From: Ketobacter sp. MCCC 1A13808
GTDB taxonomy: Bacteria > Pseudomonadota > Gammaproteobacteria > Pseudomonadales > Ketobacteraceae
Direction of reading: 5' to 3'
NCBI RefSeq assembly: GCF_009746715.1
Contig: NZ_VRKW01000008.1
Location: forward strand, 124,001 to 188,000
DNA: 64,000 nt
The position numbers and the translations under genes are program-made. A model generated the notes under the pieces. It was not told where the DNA came from. It worked only from the letters and a program-made list of their open reading frames with translations, and did not search any database. Position 1 is the first letter of the stretch; every line of letters begins with the position of its first letter. This document shows, one piece after another, positions 44,149-52,427 of this stretch.

Positions 44149-45240
44149 ATGAATGTAAAAGACCTGTTTAAGCGCTCCCCCATACCCACCGACTGGAAAG
44201 TGACAACGGAATGGATGAATAAAGCGATTCAGCGACACCATCCCGGTACACACGTTTCTAGTGTCGATCTGGTTTATCGTTCCGATGGCACAAGCAGCCG
44301 GGCGCGCTTCGCTTTAACTTACTCCCAAGGGGCGGGGCCGAAAACGGTTTTCGCAAAGAGCAAAGGCAATTGGCTGCGGCGATTTCTGCACGCTATGACC
44401 GGCAACGCATTTATTGAAGGCAGGCTTTATGAATCCAAAGTCGCTCTCAATATAGAGCACCCCACATTCTATTATGGAGCAGTGGATCAATGGCGACTAA
44501 ATGACTTAATAGTGATGGAAGATGTAAGTGAGCGTGGCGCTGTGCTCAATGATGCAACCACACCCTTAAGCTTTGAAGCTGTTGCAAACGGGCTTCGGGA
44601 ACTGGCTGGATTACACAGTCGCTTTTGGAACTATGATCACAAATCCCACCCGCAACTAAGCTGGGTCAACCCCTGGAAAGCCTCACCTACGTTCCAATTT
44701 TTACTGAAATACGGCTGTAAACGGGGTACCTCACGGTTACTGGACTATATTCCAGACCCCATCATCGCGCAGGGGCCAAACATGATGGTCGACGCCTGGA
44801 CAGACTATCTGGGCAGCGTAAACGAAGGGCCAATGACGTTGTTGCATGGCGACGCACACGTGGGAAACACCTATTTGCTGCCGGATGGGACGCTGGGCTT
44901 TTATGATTGGGGGGTTGTTCGTCGCGGGCATTGGTCGTTTGACGTGGGGTATTTTATTATCAGCGCGCTCAGTGAAGAAGATCGGCGAACTCATGCAAAA
45001 GACCTGATCGCCATTTACCTGGATGCTTTGGACTTACCAGAAGCCGATCGGCCGGACAGTGAAGAGGCCTGGTGGCGTTTCCGCTGCTCTCCTGCATACG
45101 GTCTGGCGATTTGGGTAACCACTGGTGCCGAAGACAATTATCAGCTACCGGTAATTTGCCAAAATTTGTCTAAACGATTTGGTTCAGCCTTCCTGGAATT
45201 AGATATTCGTGCGGCACTGGACGAGCGTCACTCTCGTTAA
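44149..45240 (+). CDS. Phosphotransferase (APH / ecdysteroid-kinase-like)
   Basis: A 363-residue kinase-like protein of the APH/EcKL/CHK fold. ATP-site Lys is likely Lys70 in VFAKSKG, a catalytic loop HGDAHVGN is at residues 233-240, and the metal-binding Asp is in FYDWGVVRRG (Asp253). Members phosphorylate hydroxyl groups of small molecules, including aminoglycosides, choline, hydroxylated steroids and, in the ACAD10/LvaA type, 4-hydroxyacyl-CoA intermediates. A role in phosphorylating a hydroxylated pathway intermediate or a toxic sterol-like compound is inference. It is divergent from the TetR gene and convergent with the broken ACS, with only 19 bp between the two 3' ends. Confidence 0.85.
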   Translation: MNVKDLFKRSPIPTDWKVTTEWMNKAIQRHHPGTHVSSVDLVYRSDGTSSRARFALTYSQGAGPKTVFAKSKGNWLRRFLHAMTGNAFIEGRLYESKVALNIEHPTFYYGAVDQWRLNDLIVMEDVSERGAVLNDATTPLSFEAVANGLRELAGLHSRFWNYDHKSHPQLSWVNPWKASPTFQFLLKYGCKRGTSRLLDYIPDPIIAQGPNMMVDAWTDYLGSVNEGPMTLLHGDAHVGNTYLLPDGTLGFYDWGVVRRGHWSFDVGYFIISALSEEDRRTHAKDLIAIYLDALDLPEADRPDSEEAWWRFRCSPAYGLAIWVTTGAEDNYQLPVICQNLSKRFGSAFLELDIRAALDERHSR

Positions 45241-45259
45241 TAGTTATGATCGAAGATTG

Positions 45260-46804
45260 TTATAAACGATAACGTTCACGCAGCACTTTTTTATCCGGTT
45301 TCCCTACCGGAGTTAGCGGCATAGACTCAATAAACACGATTGTTTTGGGGGCCTGAAAAGAACCCTTACGGTCAGCTACCCGCTGAATTAAATCCTCCGG
45401 TTCAGCTGTCTCACCTTCCCGCAGCACGATCAACGCAGTGATCGCTTCGCCCCATTTTTCGTGGGGCACGCCAATCACAGCTACTTGCGACACCGCCGCA
45501 TGTTCCGCGAGGATATCTTCCACTTCCCGAGGATAAACGTTGAAGCCGCCGGTTACGATCATATCCTTGGTACGGTCTATAATGCGTAAGAAACCGTCTG
45601 CATCCCGAATCGCTATATCGCCACTATGCAACCAGTCACCGGAAAACGTTTCGGCGGTCAAACCCGGATTATCACGGTAGCCGTTCATTACCAGAGGGCC
45701 ACGTACACATATCTCTCCGGGCTCACCCTCGGCAACCGGTTGATTATCTGCATCCAGCAATTCCACGTGCAACCAGGGCACCGGTCGGCCGCAACTGGCC
45801 AACCGCTGAGGATTGGAAATGTCGTGCTCATGCTTGCGTAAAACAGTCACCGCCATGGGGGCTTCCGCCTGCCCATAGAACTGCATAAACACCGGACCAA
45901 TCCGTTCAATAGCCTCTTTCAATCTGGCAGGAGAAATCGCCGATGCGCCATAGAAAACCGTTTCCAGACTGGATAGGTCAAATTCATCAAACCGGGGATG
46001 ATCCAGAAGAGCGTAGATCATCGTCGGCACCAACAAAATGCAGTTGATTTTTTAATCCTGGATGGTCTGTAATACCTGCGCCGGATCGAATGAAGGTAAC
46101 ACCAACATGGTGCCACCTTTCAATAACGTCGGCAAAAACATCGCCGCACCGGCATGACTGAGAGGCGTGCAGGACAAGAATCGCAATGAAGCAGGCCATT
46201 CCCATTCCGCCATCATAATGGATATGGTTGCCATACCTGTGCGCTGAACACTGGCCAGTGCTTTTGGTTTGCCGGTGGTACCTCCTGAATAACCTAGCCT
46301 CAAAATATCATCCCCATCCAGCTGTGGGGCAATCAATGGCACAGGACTGAATTGTCGCGCAATCAGAGTCAGATCGTCGGCCAAATCCGATTTGCCGAAA
46401 GCGAGCAGTTGCAGGTCAGGAACGTGTTCCGCTAAAGCAGCCGCGCGCTCCGAATAGTGTTCCGCGTCAAATACCAATACATCGATATCGGCATCGGTAA
46501 CAACATGAAGGTGGTCATTAAATCCAGCCAGAGGATGCATGGGGACATAAATGGCTGCACTGATTTGCACCGCGTTGGCCAATATTAAAACTTCAGGCCG
46601 GTTAGAGGACAACAAACCGATACGCCAACCTTTGGTTAGACCCAGACTACGTAAAGCCTGACAAAATTGACTGGTTGAGTCACGAACCTCTCCCACGGAA
46701 AGCATCGCACCGCCCAGAATATTCAGCAATGGTCGACCAGGATCTTGGCCAAGCGCATTTACCAGTAGGTCAGGTGCGAACAAGGGTCGGTGGATAATAT
46801 CCAT
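45260..46804 (-). pseudogene. Acyl-CoA synthetase interrupted by an in-frame TAA
   Basis: A complete ANL-superfamily CoA ligase in one reading frame apart from one stop. The upstream half (to the stop at 46052-46054) begins MDIIHRPLFAPDLLVNAL with GGAG 7 nt before the ATG at 46804 and contains the P-loop LGYSGGTTGKPKAL. After ...LQTIQD comes TAA, and the same frame continues KINCILLVPTMIYALLDH, YGQAEAPMAVTVL, WLHSGDIAIRDADG, DRTKDMIVTGGFNVYPREV and the catalytic Lys in LTPVGKPDKKVL. No frameshift is involved. It is either a recent nonsense mutation or a base error; a single change to CAA, GAA or AAA restores a protein of about 514 residues. A TTG or GTG near 46034 could start a C-terminal fragment, which would not be active alone. 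It lies 35 bp after the FadL-like gene. Confidence 0.85.
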
Positions 46805-46839
46805 TTCTAACTCCGCAAAAAAATCAGCTCTAGATGCTA

Positions 46840-48564
46840 TCAAAAGTACCGACTGTATAAAACTTCAAAGAGTAGGAATGATACCTCCGAGCGCAGGTCC
46901 TGGCCTTGGTAAGGACCATAGGCGACGTTATTCGGATTACATCCATTGCCCAAATCGGCCGAGCAGGGCGGGTAGTGGGATTTGGAATTCATATAGCCGA
47001 TGGAAAAATCCAGCGTGTTTTCGCTTTCGAATTCATAGGCAATTCCCACTGAATAAAGGATACCGTCGTTAATAGGGATAAACGCGTTGGGTGTCTCTGA
47101 AGGTACCGCAGATGGGCGATTTTCATATCCCAGCCTGAACGCCAGCTTGTCATTGTACTGGTATTCCGTACCCATTCCCCAATAGGTAACATCCTGCAGG
47201 TTAAGCTGATAACGTACGCCATTCGGTTCGATTCCATTTTGGCCTCGATATAACAGCTTATCAGCAATACTGCCGAGCATTAAAAACGCAATATCCCGGT
47301 CAAAATTAATCTGGATATCGCTGAACACCGACCACTCTGTCCACTTCACGTCAAAGTTATATTTCCACTTGGGTGTAATCTGAATACTGATCCCGGCACT
47401 GGCGTGTTGAGGGAGTTCATATTGCACATTGACCTTTCCACCTTTGCCTTGAGCCTCGGTCTCCGCCACTCCCGGCAGCGGCAACCCCAGTGCACCCGTT
47501 AACGCCTGGAATGAGGGCCATAAGCTGCCGTTCATATTATCCAGCAAGACTTGGTTAAAAAACGGGTCGATGGGGAATTCCCAATCGCCATCAAGGTCAT
47601 TCTTCACCGCGGAATTATAAGACAAGCCAAATGTTATCCACGGCTCCGGGCTCCACAACAAGCCAAAGTTATAACTCATTACGAGCGCCTGATCGGCTTC
47701 AATCCGCAGATCACCGTAGCTTATGTACGGGCTGACAATATGGCAAAGATTGAGATCGGGAGTACCCGTTGGCGTGCCGTCGTCATTACAGAAATTGTCT
47801 TGGAACCAGGGGTGTCCGTATTGCCACAAAAGAAGATGCGGTTCGCGTGCTGGTAATTCAAGTCCCATACCGGCGTAGCTGAAGTTGAGAGCAAAGCCCA
47901 CCTGAAGTTCGTCTGATATCTCTATACCAACAGAAGGGGAGAAATAGGTGAGTAGCGTAAATGCGCCGCGTTCCTGAAAAAAGCGGCCGGGATCATCTTC
48001 TGCACGATTATAGCCGCTCATCATCGGCGCATATACGTTAGTGGCGAATGTCATGTTACTACCCGGTGGAGAATAGGACGCACCACCCATCACTCCCCCG
48101 GCAAACGGTATATCGATCATTCCCCCCGGCAGCATAACGGTGGGACCTTCAACAGAACTTTTTGAATTGAGTGCTTCGTCATAGAAATACGCTTCGGCTT
48201 CTGGTGGAATAACACCATTCGAACCGGGATATTGATATTCCAGCAATTCGTCGATTAAGCCCTGTTGGTATTCGCCGTATCCGCCCAGATCATAGTTCGT
48301 CTCGAAAAGCCCATAGACGCCCTTGATATGCATCTGGCGACCTTTGAGCCGGGTCAGGCCTGCTGGATTAAAATGGATGGAGTCGATGCCTGGCGGGTCG
48401 GCGGTGACCGCATGGCCCAGCCCAAGCGCCTTCGCGTTACCTACAGTCAAACTATCAGTAAATGCAGCGTAGGTAGATGTAGATGCGAACAAAATTAACA
48501 ACCAAGGGATGCACTTAAAGGCCCTGTGCGAGTTACGTAGTACCCTGACTTTTCCATAGATCAT
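46840..48564 (-). CDS. OmpP1/FadL-like outer membrane transport protein (copy 1)
   Basis: A 574-residue outer-membrane beta-barrel. Chosen start MIYGKVRVLRNS gives a signal peptide ending ...STSTYA-AFTDS; the frame extends upstream to 48651 without a Shine-Dalgarno. The FadL N-terminal hatch region is visible as GHAVTADPPGIDSIHFNPAGLTRLKGRQM, followed by amphipathic strands, a late YWGMGTEYQYNDKLAFRLGYENRPS and a C-terminal Phe (VLYSRYF), typical of barrel insertion signals. It is longer than E. coli FadL (about 420-450). It would let a hydrophobic substrate cross the outer membrane. It is a close paralogue of 52428-54188 and is followed by the broken ACS, so import and activation may have been coupled. 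Confidence 0.9.
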   Translation of the reverse strand: MIYGKVRVLRNSHRAFKCIPWLLILFASTSTYAAFTDSLTVGNAKALGLGHAVTADPPGIDSIHFNPAGLTRLKGRQMHIKGVYGLFETNYDLGGYGEYQQGLIDELLEYQYPGSNGVIPPEAEAYFYDEALNSKSSVEGPTVMLPGGMIDIPFAGGVMGGASYSPPGSNMTFATNVYAPMMSGYNRAEDDPGRFFQERGAFTLLTYFSPSVGIEISDELQVGFALNFSYAGMGLELPAREPHLLLWQYGHPWFQDNFCNDDGTPTGTPDLNLCHIVSPYISYGDLRIEADQALVMSYNFGLLWSPEPWITFGLSYNSAVKNDLDGDWEFPIDPFFNQVLLDNMNGSLWPSFQALTGALGLPLPGVAETEAQGKGGKVNVQYELPQHASAGISIQITPKWKYNFDVKWTEWSVFSDIQINFDRDIAFLMLGSIADKLLYRGQNGIEPNGVRYQLNLQDVTYWGMGTEYQYNDKLAFRLGYENRPSAVPSETPNAFIPINDGILYSVGIAYEFESENTLDFSIGYMNSKSHYPPCSADLGNGCNPNNVAYGPYQGQDLRSEVSFLLFEVLYSRYF

Positions 48565-48662
48565 ATTTAGTCTGACTTTATAATTGTTATTTTGAATGAT
48601 TATTATTGTGCCAGGCTGCACGAGCACCTGAATTTTCGATGACATGTGCAACCCATAGATAG

Positions 48663-48727
48663 TAACAATCTATCCGATAAAATATTGTTATAAAATGCTT
48701 CCGCAGGCTATATAAATTGTCTGACAA
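48663..48727. promoter_or_regulatory. Inverted repeats upstream of FadL-like copy 1
   Basis: The 336-bp gene-free gap before this gene contains TAACAAT-N14-ATTGTTA (48663-48690) and a perfect TTGTC-T-GACAA palindrome (48717-48727). TTGTCTGA recurs at nearly the same distance upstream of FadL-like copy 2 (153 versus 157 nt before the ATG). A shared regulator is inferred. Confidence 0.45.
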
Positions 48728-48900
48728 GACCGGACAAACTAAAGAATTAGTCAGGTCGTCCAATCTTTGAGCTTTTTAAAGGCTATACAAAGCGTTTGTT
48801 TGTTAACGCATTTTTAATGGACGACGAAAAGCAGGATGTATTGCGGAAGGGACTTTACAATGTAGCCGAATTGTAGGTAAGTAACGAACGTTATTCGAAG

Positions 48901-49488
48901 TTAACTCCATTGCGGCCTGATAACCGGTGAAACGATAGTGCGATCGTAAATAACTGCCAATTTTTCCACGGAAATCGGATTCTTTTGCTTGAGCCACCAA
49001 GCTAACAGTTCGATGGTACCGCTGGTTACCAGAATAACGCCGACTTCTGCTGGCAACTCGTCATCAGCACCTTCCCAGGAAGCGGCAACCTGTAAAGACA
49101 GCTTGATAAATTCTTCACGTAATACATTAGCCGCGCCACCGGTCAACAAGGTGGACCACAAGGCTTTATGCTCAGCAACATAACTACACATGGTCAATGC
49201 CGCTTTGCCCGAATCGATAGGGCCAAGTACGGGTATGGCCAGCTCAATCAACTGCTTTATTTCAGCCGCAGCAATTTCGTTAAGCAATTCTTCTTTGCCG
49301 GGATAATGACGAAAAAAAGTGGTGTACCCCACCGAAGCGACAGCCGCGATTTCCCGAACGGTGATTTGCTCCAGCGATTTTTCATCCAGCAGTTGCAACA
49401 ACGCTTTTCGCAACGCAACTCGTGTCTGCTGAATGCGGGCATCTTTGGCCGTAGAATAGTCGGCGCGAAAAATTTTACTTTGCGTCAT
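48901..49488 (-). CDS. TetR/AcrR-family regulator (FFRHYP type, copy 2)
   Basis: A 195-residue TetR paralogue of 43383-43970. The DNA-binding region is LRKALLQLLDEKSLEQITVREIAAVASVGYTTFFRHYPGKEELL; the ligand half has STLLTGGAANVLREEFIKLS and IELLAWWLKQKNPIS. I start it at the ATG at 49488; an upstream TTG at 49497 is in frame. It lies downstream of the ferredoxin gene on the same strand, with a strong 11-bp hairpin between them, and upstream of the FadL-like copy 1 region. It may control the P450/ferredoxin or porin genes, but no operator shared with its paralogue was seen. Confidence 0.88.
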   Translation of the reverse strand: MTQSKIFRADYSTAKDARIQQTRVALRKALLQLLDEKSLEQITVREIAAVASVGYTTFFRHYPGKEELLNEIAAAEIKQLIELAIPVLGPIDSGKAALTMCSYVAEHKALWSTLLTGGAANVLREEFIKLSLQVAASWEGADDELPAEVGVILVTSGTIELLAWWLKQKNPISVEKLAVIYDRTIVSPVIRPQWS

Positions 49489-49528
49489 GAAAAGCAAATA
49501 CCTGCTTCAAATTTCTGTATTGCAAAAG

Positions 49529-49554
49529 CGGCGTACAGGTACCCCTGTACGCCG
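49529..49554 (-). terminator. Perfect 11-bp hairpin after ferredoxin gene
   Basis: CGGCGTACAGG-TACC-CCTGTACGCCG (49529-49554), followed on the minus strand by CTTTTGC. It lies between the ferredoxin stop (49590) and the TetR start (49488). It is most likely an intrinsic terminator of the P450-ferredoxin operon; the symmetry also permits an operator for the TetR gene 41 bp downstream. Confidence 0.65.
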
Positions 49555-49589
49555 TATTACATGTTCGCTGAAAATTGATTATGTACCCT

Positions 49590-49910
49590 TCAGTCTTCCG
49601 GTGCTATTTCCAACGCCAGCCCGTCTAACGCCTCTGACATTCTGATCTGACAAGAAAGACGCGACACTTCCGGTTTACGGTGAAGTGACCCATCCAACAA
49701 CATATCTTCGTCTTCGCTGACTGGCGGAAGCTGATCGTTAAACTTGGGATCAATATAAATATGACAAGTAGCACAGGAACAACAACCACCGCAAATCGCA
49801 TCCATGCCTTCAATTCCGTTATCACGGATAATTTCCATCAAGGTTTGATTTACTTCCGCTTCTACTACTTCTATTTCACCGCTGCGGGTGGTTACATTTA
49901 TCTGGGGCAT
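49590..49910 (-). CDS. [2Fe-2S] ferredoxin, adrenodoxin/putidaredoxin type
   Basis: A 106-residue plant/vertebrate-fold ferredoxin of the P450-donating type. The four cluster cysteines are Cys40, Cys46, Cys49 (AICGGCCSCATCH) and Cys87 (RLSCQIR). The Cys at position 43 is an extra, non-ligand cysteine in place of the usual Ser or Thr. It would carry electrons from a ferredoxin reductase to the P450 encoded just upstream, with a 12-bp gap between stop and start. The ATG at 49910 is preferred over an in-frame TTG at 49913. No reductase is in the window. It might also serve the P450 at 10.1 kb or the Rieske oxygenase. Confidence 0.93.
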   Translation of the reverse strand: MPQINVTTRSGEIEVVEAEVNQTLMEIIRDNGIEGMDAICGGCCSCATCHIYIDPKFNDQLPPVSEDEDMLLDGSLHRKPEVSRLSCQIRMSEALDGLALEIAPED

Positions 49911-49922
49911 CAATATAGTCTC

Positions 49923-51197
49923 TTAACGAACGGGTGTGAATTCAATATAAAGGTTTTTCAATGCACGAAGAGTGTATATCCCCTCGTATGTAAAACGTTG
50001 CTCACCGGGTTTGCCATGGTGTTCTTCAGACAGTTTTATATCCATCATACGGTCAAGAATACGATTCAGACTCGCGGTGACCTCGGCCTTCGCTAAAGGC
50101 ATACCGGCACAGGTGTGTACACCACGCCCAAAGCCAAGATGCTTACGCGCATTGGGGCGATCCAAGCGCAGTTCAGTGGGTGCCTCAAATTCCCGAGGGT
50201 CACGATTACAAGCACCATACAGCAAAGCAACATGAGTTCCGGCTTTGATTTCAACACCGGCTACAGTCGTGGTTTTGACCGCTAGACGGTGGGCGCATTT
50301 GACCGGCCCTTCGTAACGAACCACTTCTTCAATGAATGCCGGAATCAAAGAACGGTCATTCCTGATCTGGGTCTGTAGTTCCGGGTTTTCACATAGAACC
50401 CGTAACGAGGCTCCCAGTAAGCGCGCGGTGGTATCCTGGCCGGCACCAAACAAAAAGGCCGAAATCCACACCAGATCGAAAACCTCGGGCGTGCTGCCGT
50501 CCGGAAACTTGTCATGAGCGAACTTGCTCAGTATATCGTCTTTTGGTGAATCACGCCGCTCCGCAAGATATTCACCAAAATATTCAAACAGGAAGCTCAT
50601 GCCCAGCACCTGGGAATCTTCGTAGCTGACTTCTTCGCCGACGGTTCCGGGCGGTGGTCCCAACTTTTCACAGAATGCAATGCGGTCATTTTCCGGTATA
50701 CCCAACAAATCCGCAATAACCAGGGTAGCAAAAGGCGTAGCGTATTCAGCAATAAGATCGCAATGCCCTTTGTCAGCAAAATCATTGATCAGTTTATCCG
50801 TAAGATCCCACATATACTCTTCATTGGCTTTCAAACGGGTGGGGGAAAACAACCCCATCATCAGGGAACGGTGATTAGCGTGCTCCTTACCGTCTTTACA
50901 AACCACCAGCCCGGTGGCAATCAATTCATCGCGATGGGCCTCCAATTGCTCGGTGATATCGTCACCTTCCGGTTCAAAAGGCAGGTCTGGGTTGGGGCCC
51001 GTCGCCGCATTGGCAGAAGAAAACGTCTTGGCATCATTGATAATTGCCAATGCCTCTGCATATCCGGTGACCGCGAGAACGTTCTCTCGGGGAAGTTGAG
51101 CGATCGGGCCTTTGCTGCGCAGGTATTCAAAATAGGGGTAGGGGTTCTCTACCAGTGCGGGGTCGGTATAGAAATCAACGGTTTCAAAATTGGTCAT
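49923..51197 (-). CDS. Cytochrome P450 with operonic ferredoxin
   Basis: A 424-residue soluble P450. It has the I-helix motif FGAGQDTTARL, the K-helix ExxR in EEVVRYEGP and the heme loop FGRGVHTCAG with the axial ligand Cys363. The sequence style (TDPALVENPYPYFEYLRSKGPIAQL; GVHTCAGMPLAKAEV) is of the class I bacterial P450s that hydroxylate terpenoid or other hydrophobic small molecules. It is followed at 12 bp by a [2Fe-2S] ferredoxin, so electron transfer is provided by an operon partner. AGGG precedes the ATG. An inverted repeat (51313-51335) lies about 116 bp upstream of the start. Substrate unknown. Confidence 0.94.
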   Translation of the reverse strand: MTNFETVDFYTDPALVENPYPYFEYLRSKGPIAQLPRENVLAVTGYAEALAIINDAKTFSSANAATGPNPDLPFEPEGDDITEQLEAHRDELIATGLVVCKDGKEHANHRSLMMGLFSPTRLKANEEYMWDLTDKLINDFADKGHCDLIAEYATPFATLVIADLLGIPENDRIAFCEKLGPPPGTVGEEVSYEDSQVLGMSFLFEYFGEYLAERRDSPKDDILSKFAHDKFPDGSTPEVFDLVWISAFLFGAGQDTTARLLGASLRVLCENPELQTQIRNDRSLIPAFIEEVVRYEGPVKCAHRLAVKTTTVAGVEIKAGTHVALLYGACNRDPREFEAPTELRLDRPNARKHLGFGRGVHTCAGMPLAKAEVTASLNRILDRMMDIKLSEEHHGKPGEQRFTYEGIYTLRALKNLYIEFTPVR

Positions 51198-51312
51198 GTG
51201 TCCCTCTCATTTTATTGTATTGGCTTTTCAGGGCTCATTGCCGGGAATCGGGCAGTCAAATCTCAGCAATTGCTGCTATTGGTCATATCCATTCGTGGCA
51301 TTGAATCTAAAG

Positions 51313-51335
51313 ATATGAAACTGTGTGGTTCATAT
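51313..51335. promoter_or_regulatory. Inverted repeat ATATGAA-N9-TTCATAT
   Basis: A perfect 7-bp inverted repeat in the 267-bp control region upstream of the P450-ferredoxin operon, also 130 bp downstream of the neighbouring hydrolase stop. It could be an operator for either TetR or an AraC-type protein; no assignment is possible. Confidence 0.4.
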
Positions 51336-51464
51336 TAATTGGATGGTCGCCAAAGTCAATAGTCCTGATTTTAGAATTTGCAAAGAAAATGAATTAGGTG
51401 AGGCAGGCAGGTAAACCGTGCCCGGAACGACACGGATATAGCAACCCAGAAAACGTTGTCGGGA

Positions 51465-52361
51465 CTATTGCGGGTCGGGTTGGGATGAATCGTTCAACAA
51501 CGCTTTGATCGCAGCAACCAGCTCCAATGGGTATTCCGCCATAATATGGTGTCCCGCCCCGGGAACAATCAGCAGTTTACCGCCATTTGGAAAATGGCTG
51601 AGCACCCTCACTGGTTTATTCTCAACATTCAGGAAGCTATTCTCGCCATAGATCATATCCACTTTAGTGCTGACAGCCTCCAGAATTTCCGGATATTCTA
51701 TCTCGCCTGAGTTGATGCAGGCAGCATCCGCTTTCCAATGCCATCCCCGGTCGTCTCCGGTACAGGAGTGGTAACCAATATAGTAGACCAGGGCATCAAT
51801 GTAGTCCGGCCGTGGCGGCATAAGCCGGAAGCGGGCGGCGCATTCAGCACGAGAGGGGCTGAGTTTATGGGCACTCTTGGGCTGCAACTTCCGGATCAGG
51901 GGTTCCGGTGGCAATCGCACATTGGAATCCACCACGATACCGTGACGGAATAGATGCGGTGCTTCACCCATTGCCCGAATCGCCTGGGCACCGCCATAGC
52001 TGTGACCGACCACAGTGACCGGTTGCAATTGATTGCGCTCAATACACCCCACAATGGCGCGGGAGAAACACGACTGGTTGTACTCAGGGGGAGGATCGCT
52101 ATCACCCATCCCAGGCAAATCAATCGCTACAACACGATAATGATCAGCAAAAAACGGCGCCAAGAAACTCCACCAATGGGCATGCGCACCATAACCGTGT
52201 ACCAACATCAGCGTAGGTAACTCTGTACGTTCCCAATTCCACGCAAGCATATGAATCGACTTGCCGGCTACTCGGGTAACGATCGATCGACCCGGATGGT
52301 TCAGATTATCCAGAAACCATTTTGGCGAACTTTCGCGGGGCTCAAAGGTTTCCGCGCCCAT
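51465..52361 (-). CDS. Alpha/beta hydrolase
   Basis: A 298-residue alpha/beta-hydrolase-fold enzyme. The oxyanion HGYG follows LMLVHGYGAHAHWW, the nucleophile elbow is VVGHSYGGAQ (Ser121), and the late GAGHHIMAEYP supplies the catalytic His. A DLPGMGDSD segment is typical of the epoxide-hydrolase/esterase/lactonase branch. The ATG at 52361 has GAGG 8 nt upstream; a TTG at 52379 is in frame. It follows the FadL-like copy 2 by 66 bp on the same strand and precedes the P450 operon. Ester or lactone hydrolysis of the imported substrate is inference. Confidence 0.88.
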   Translation of the reverse strand: MGAETFEPRESSPKWFLDNLNHPGRSIVTRVAGKSIHMLAWNWERTELPTLMLVHGYGAHAHWWSFLAPFFADHYRVVAIDLPGMGDSDPPPEYNQSCFSRAIVGCIERNQLQPVTVVGHSYGGAQAIRAMGEAPHLFRHGIVVDSNVRLPPEPLIRKLQPKSAHKLSPSRAECAARFRLMPPRPDYIDALVYYIGYHSCTGDDRGWHWKADAACINSGEIEYPEILEAVSTKVDMIYGENSFLNVENKPVRVLSHFPNGGKLLIVPGAGHHIMAEYPLELVAAIKALLNDSSQPDPQ

Positions 52362-52427
52362 TGAACTAACCTCTTTCAAACTACTGGACTCCCTACCTTG
52401 ATTGTAAAAGGTAACCGACTTAGTTTT

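Noticed and set aside
26483-46054. Possible TAA recoding (TAA read as an amino acid)
   Set aside because: Two genes have in-frame TAA, but many clearly complete genes end in TAA with neighbours starting just after, so the code is standard.
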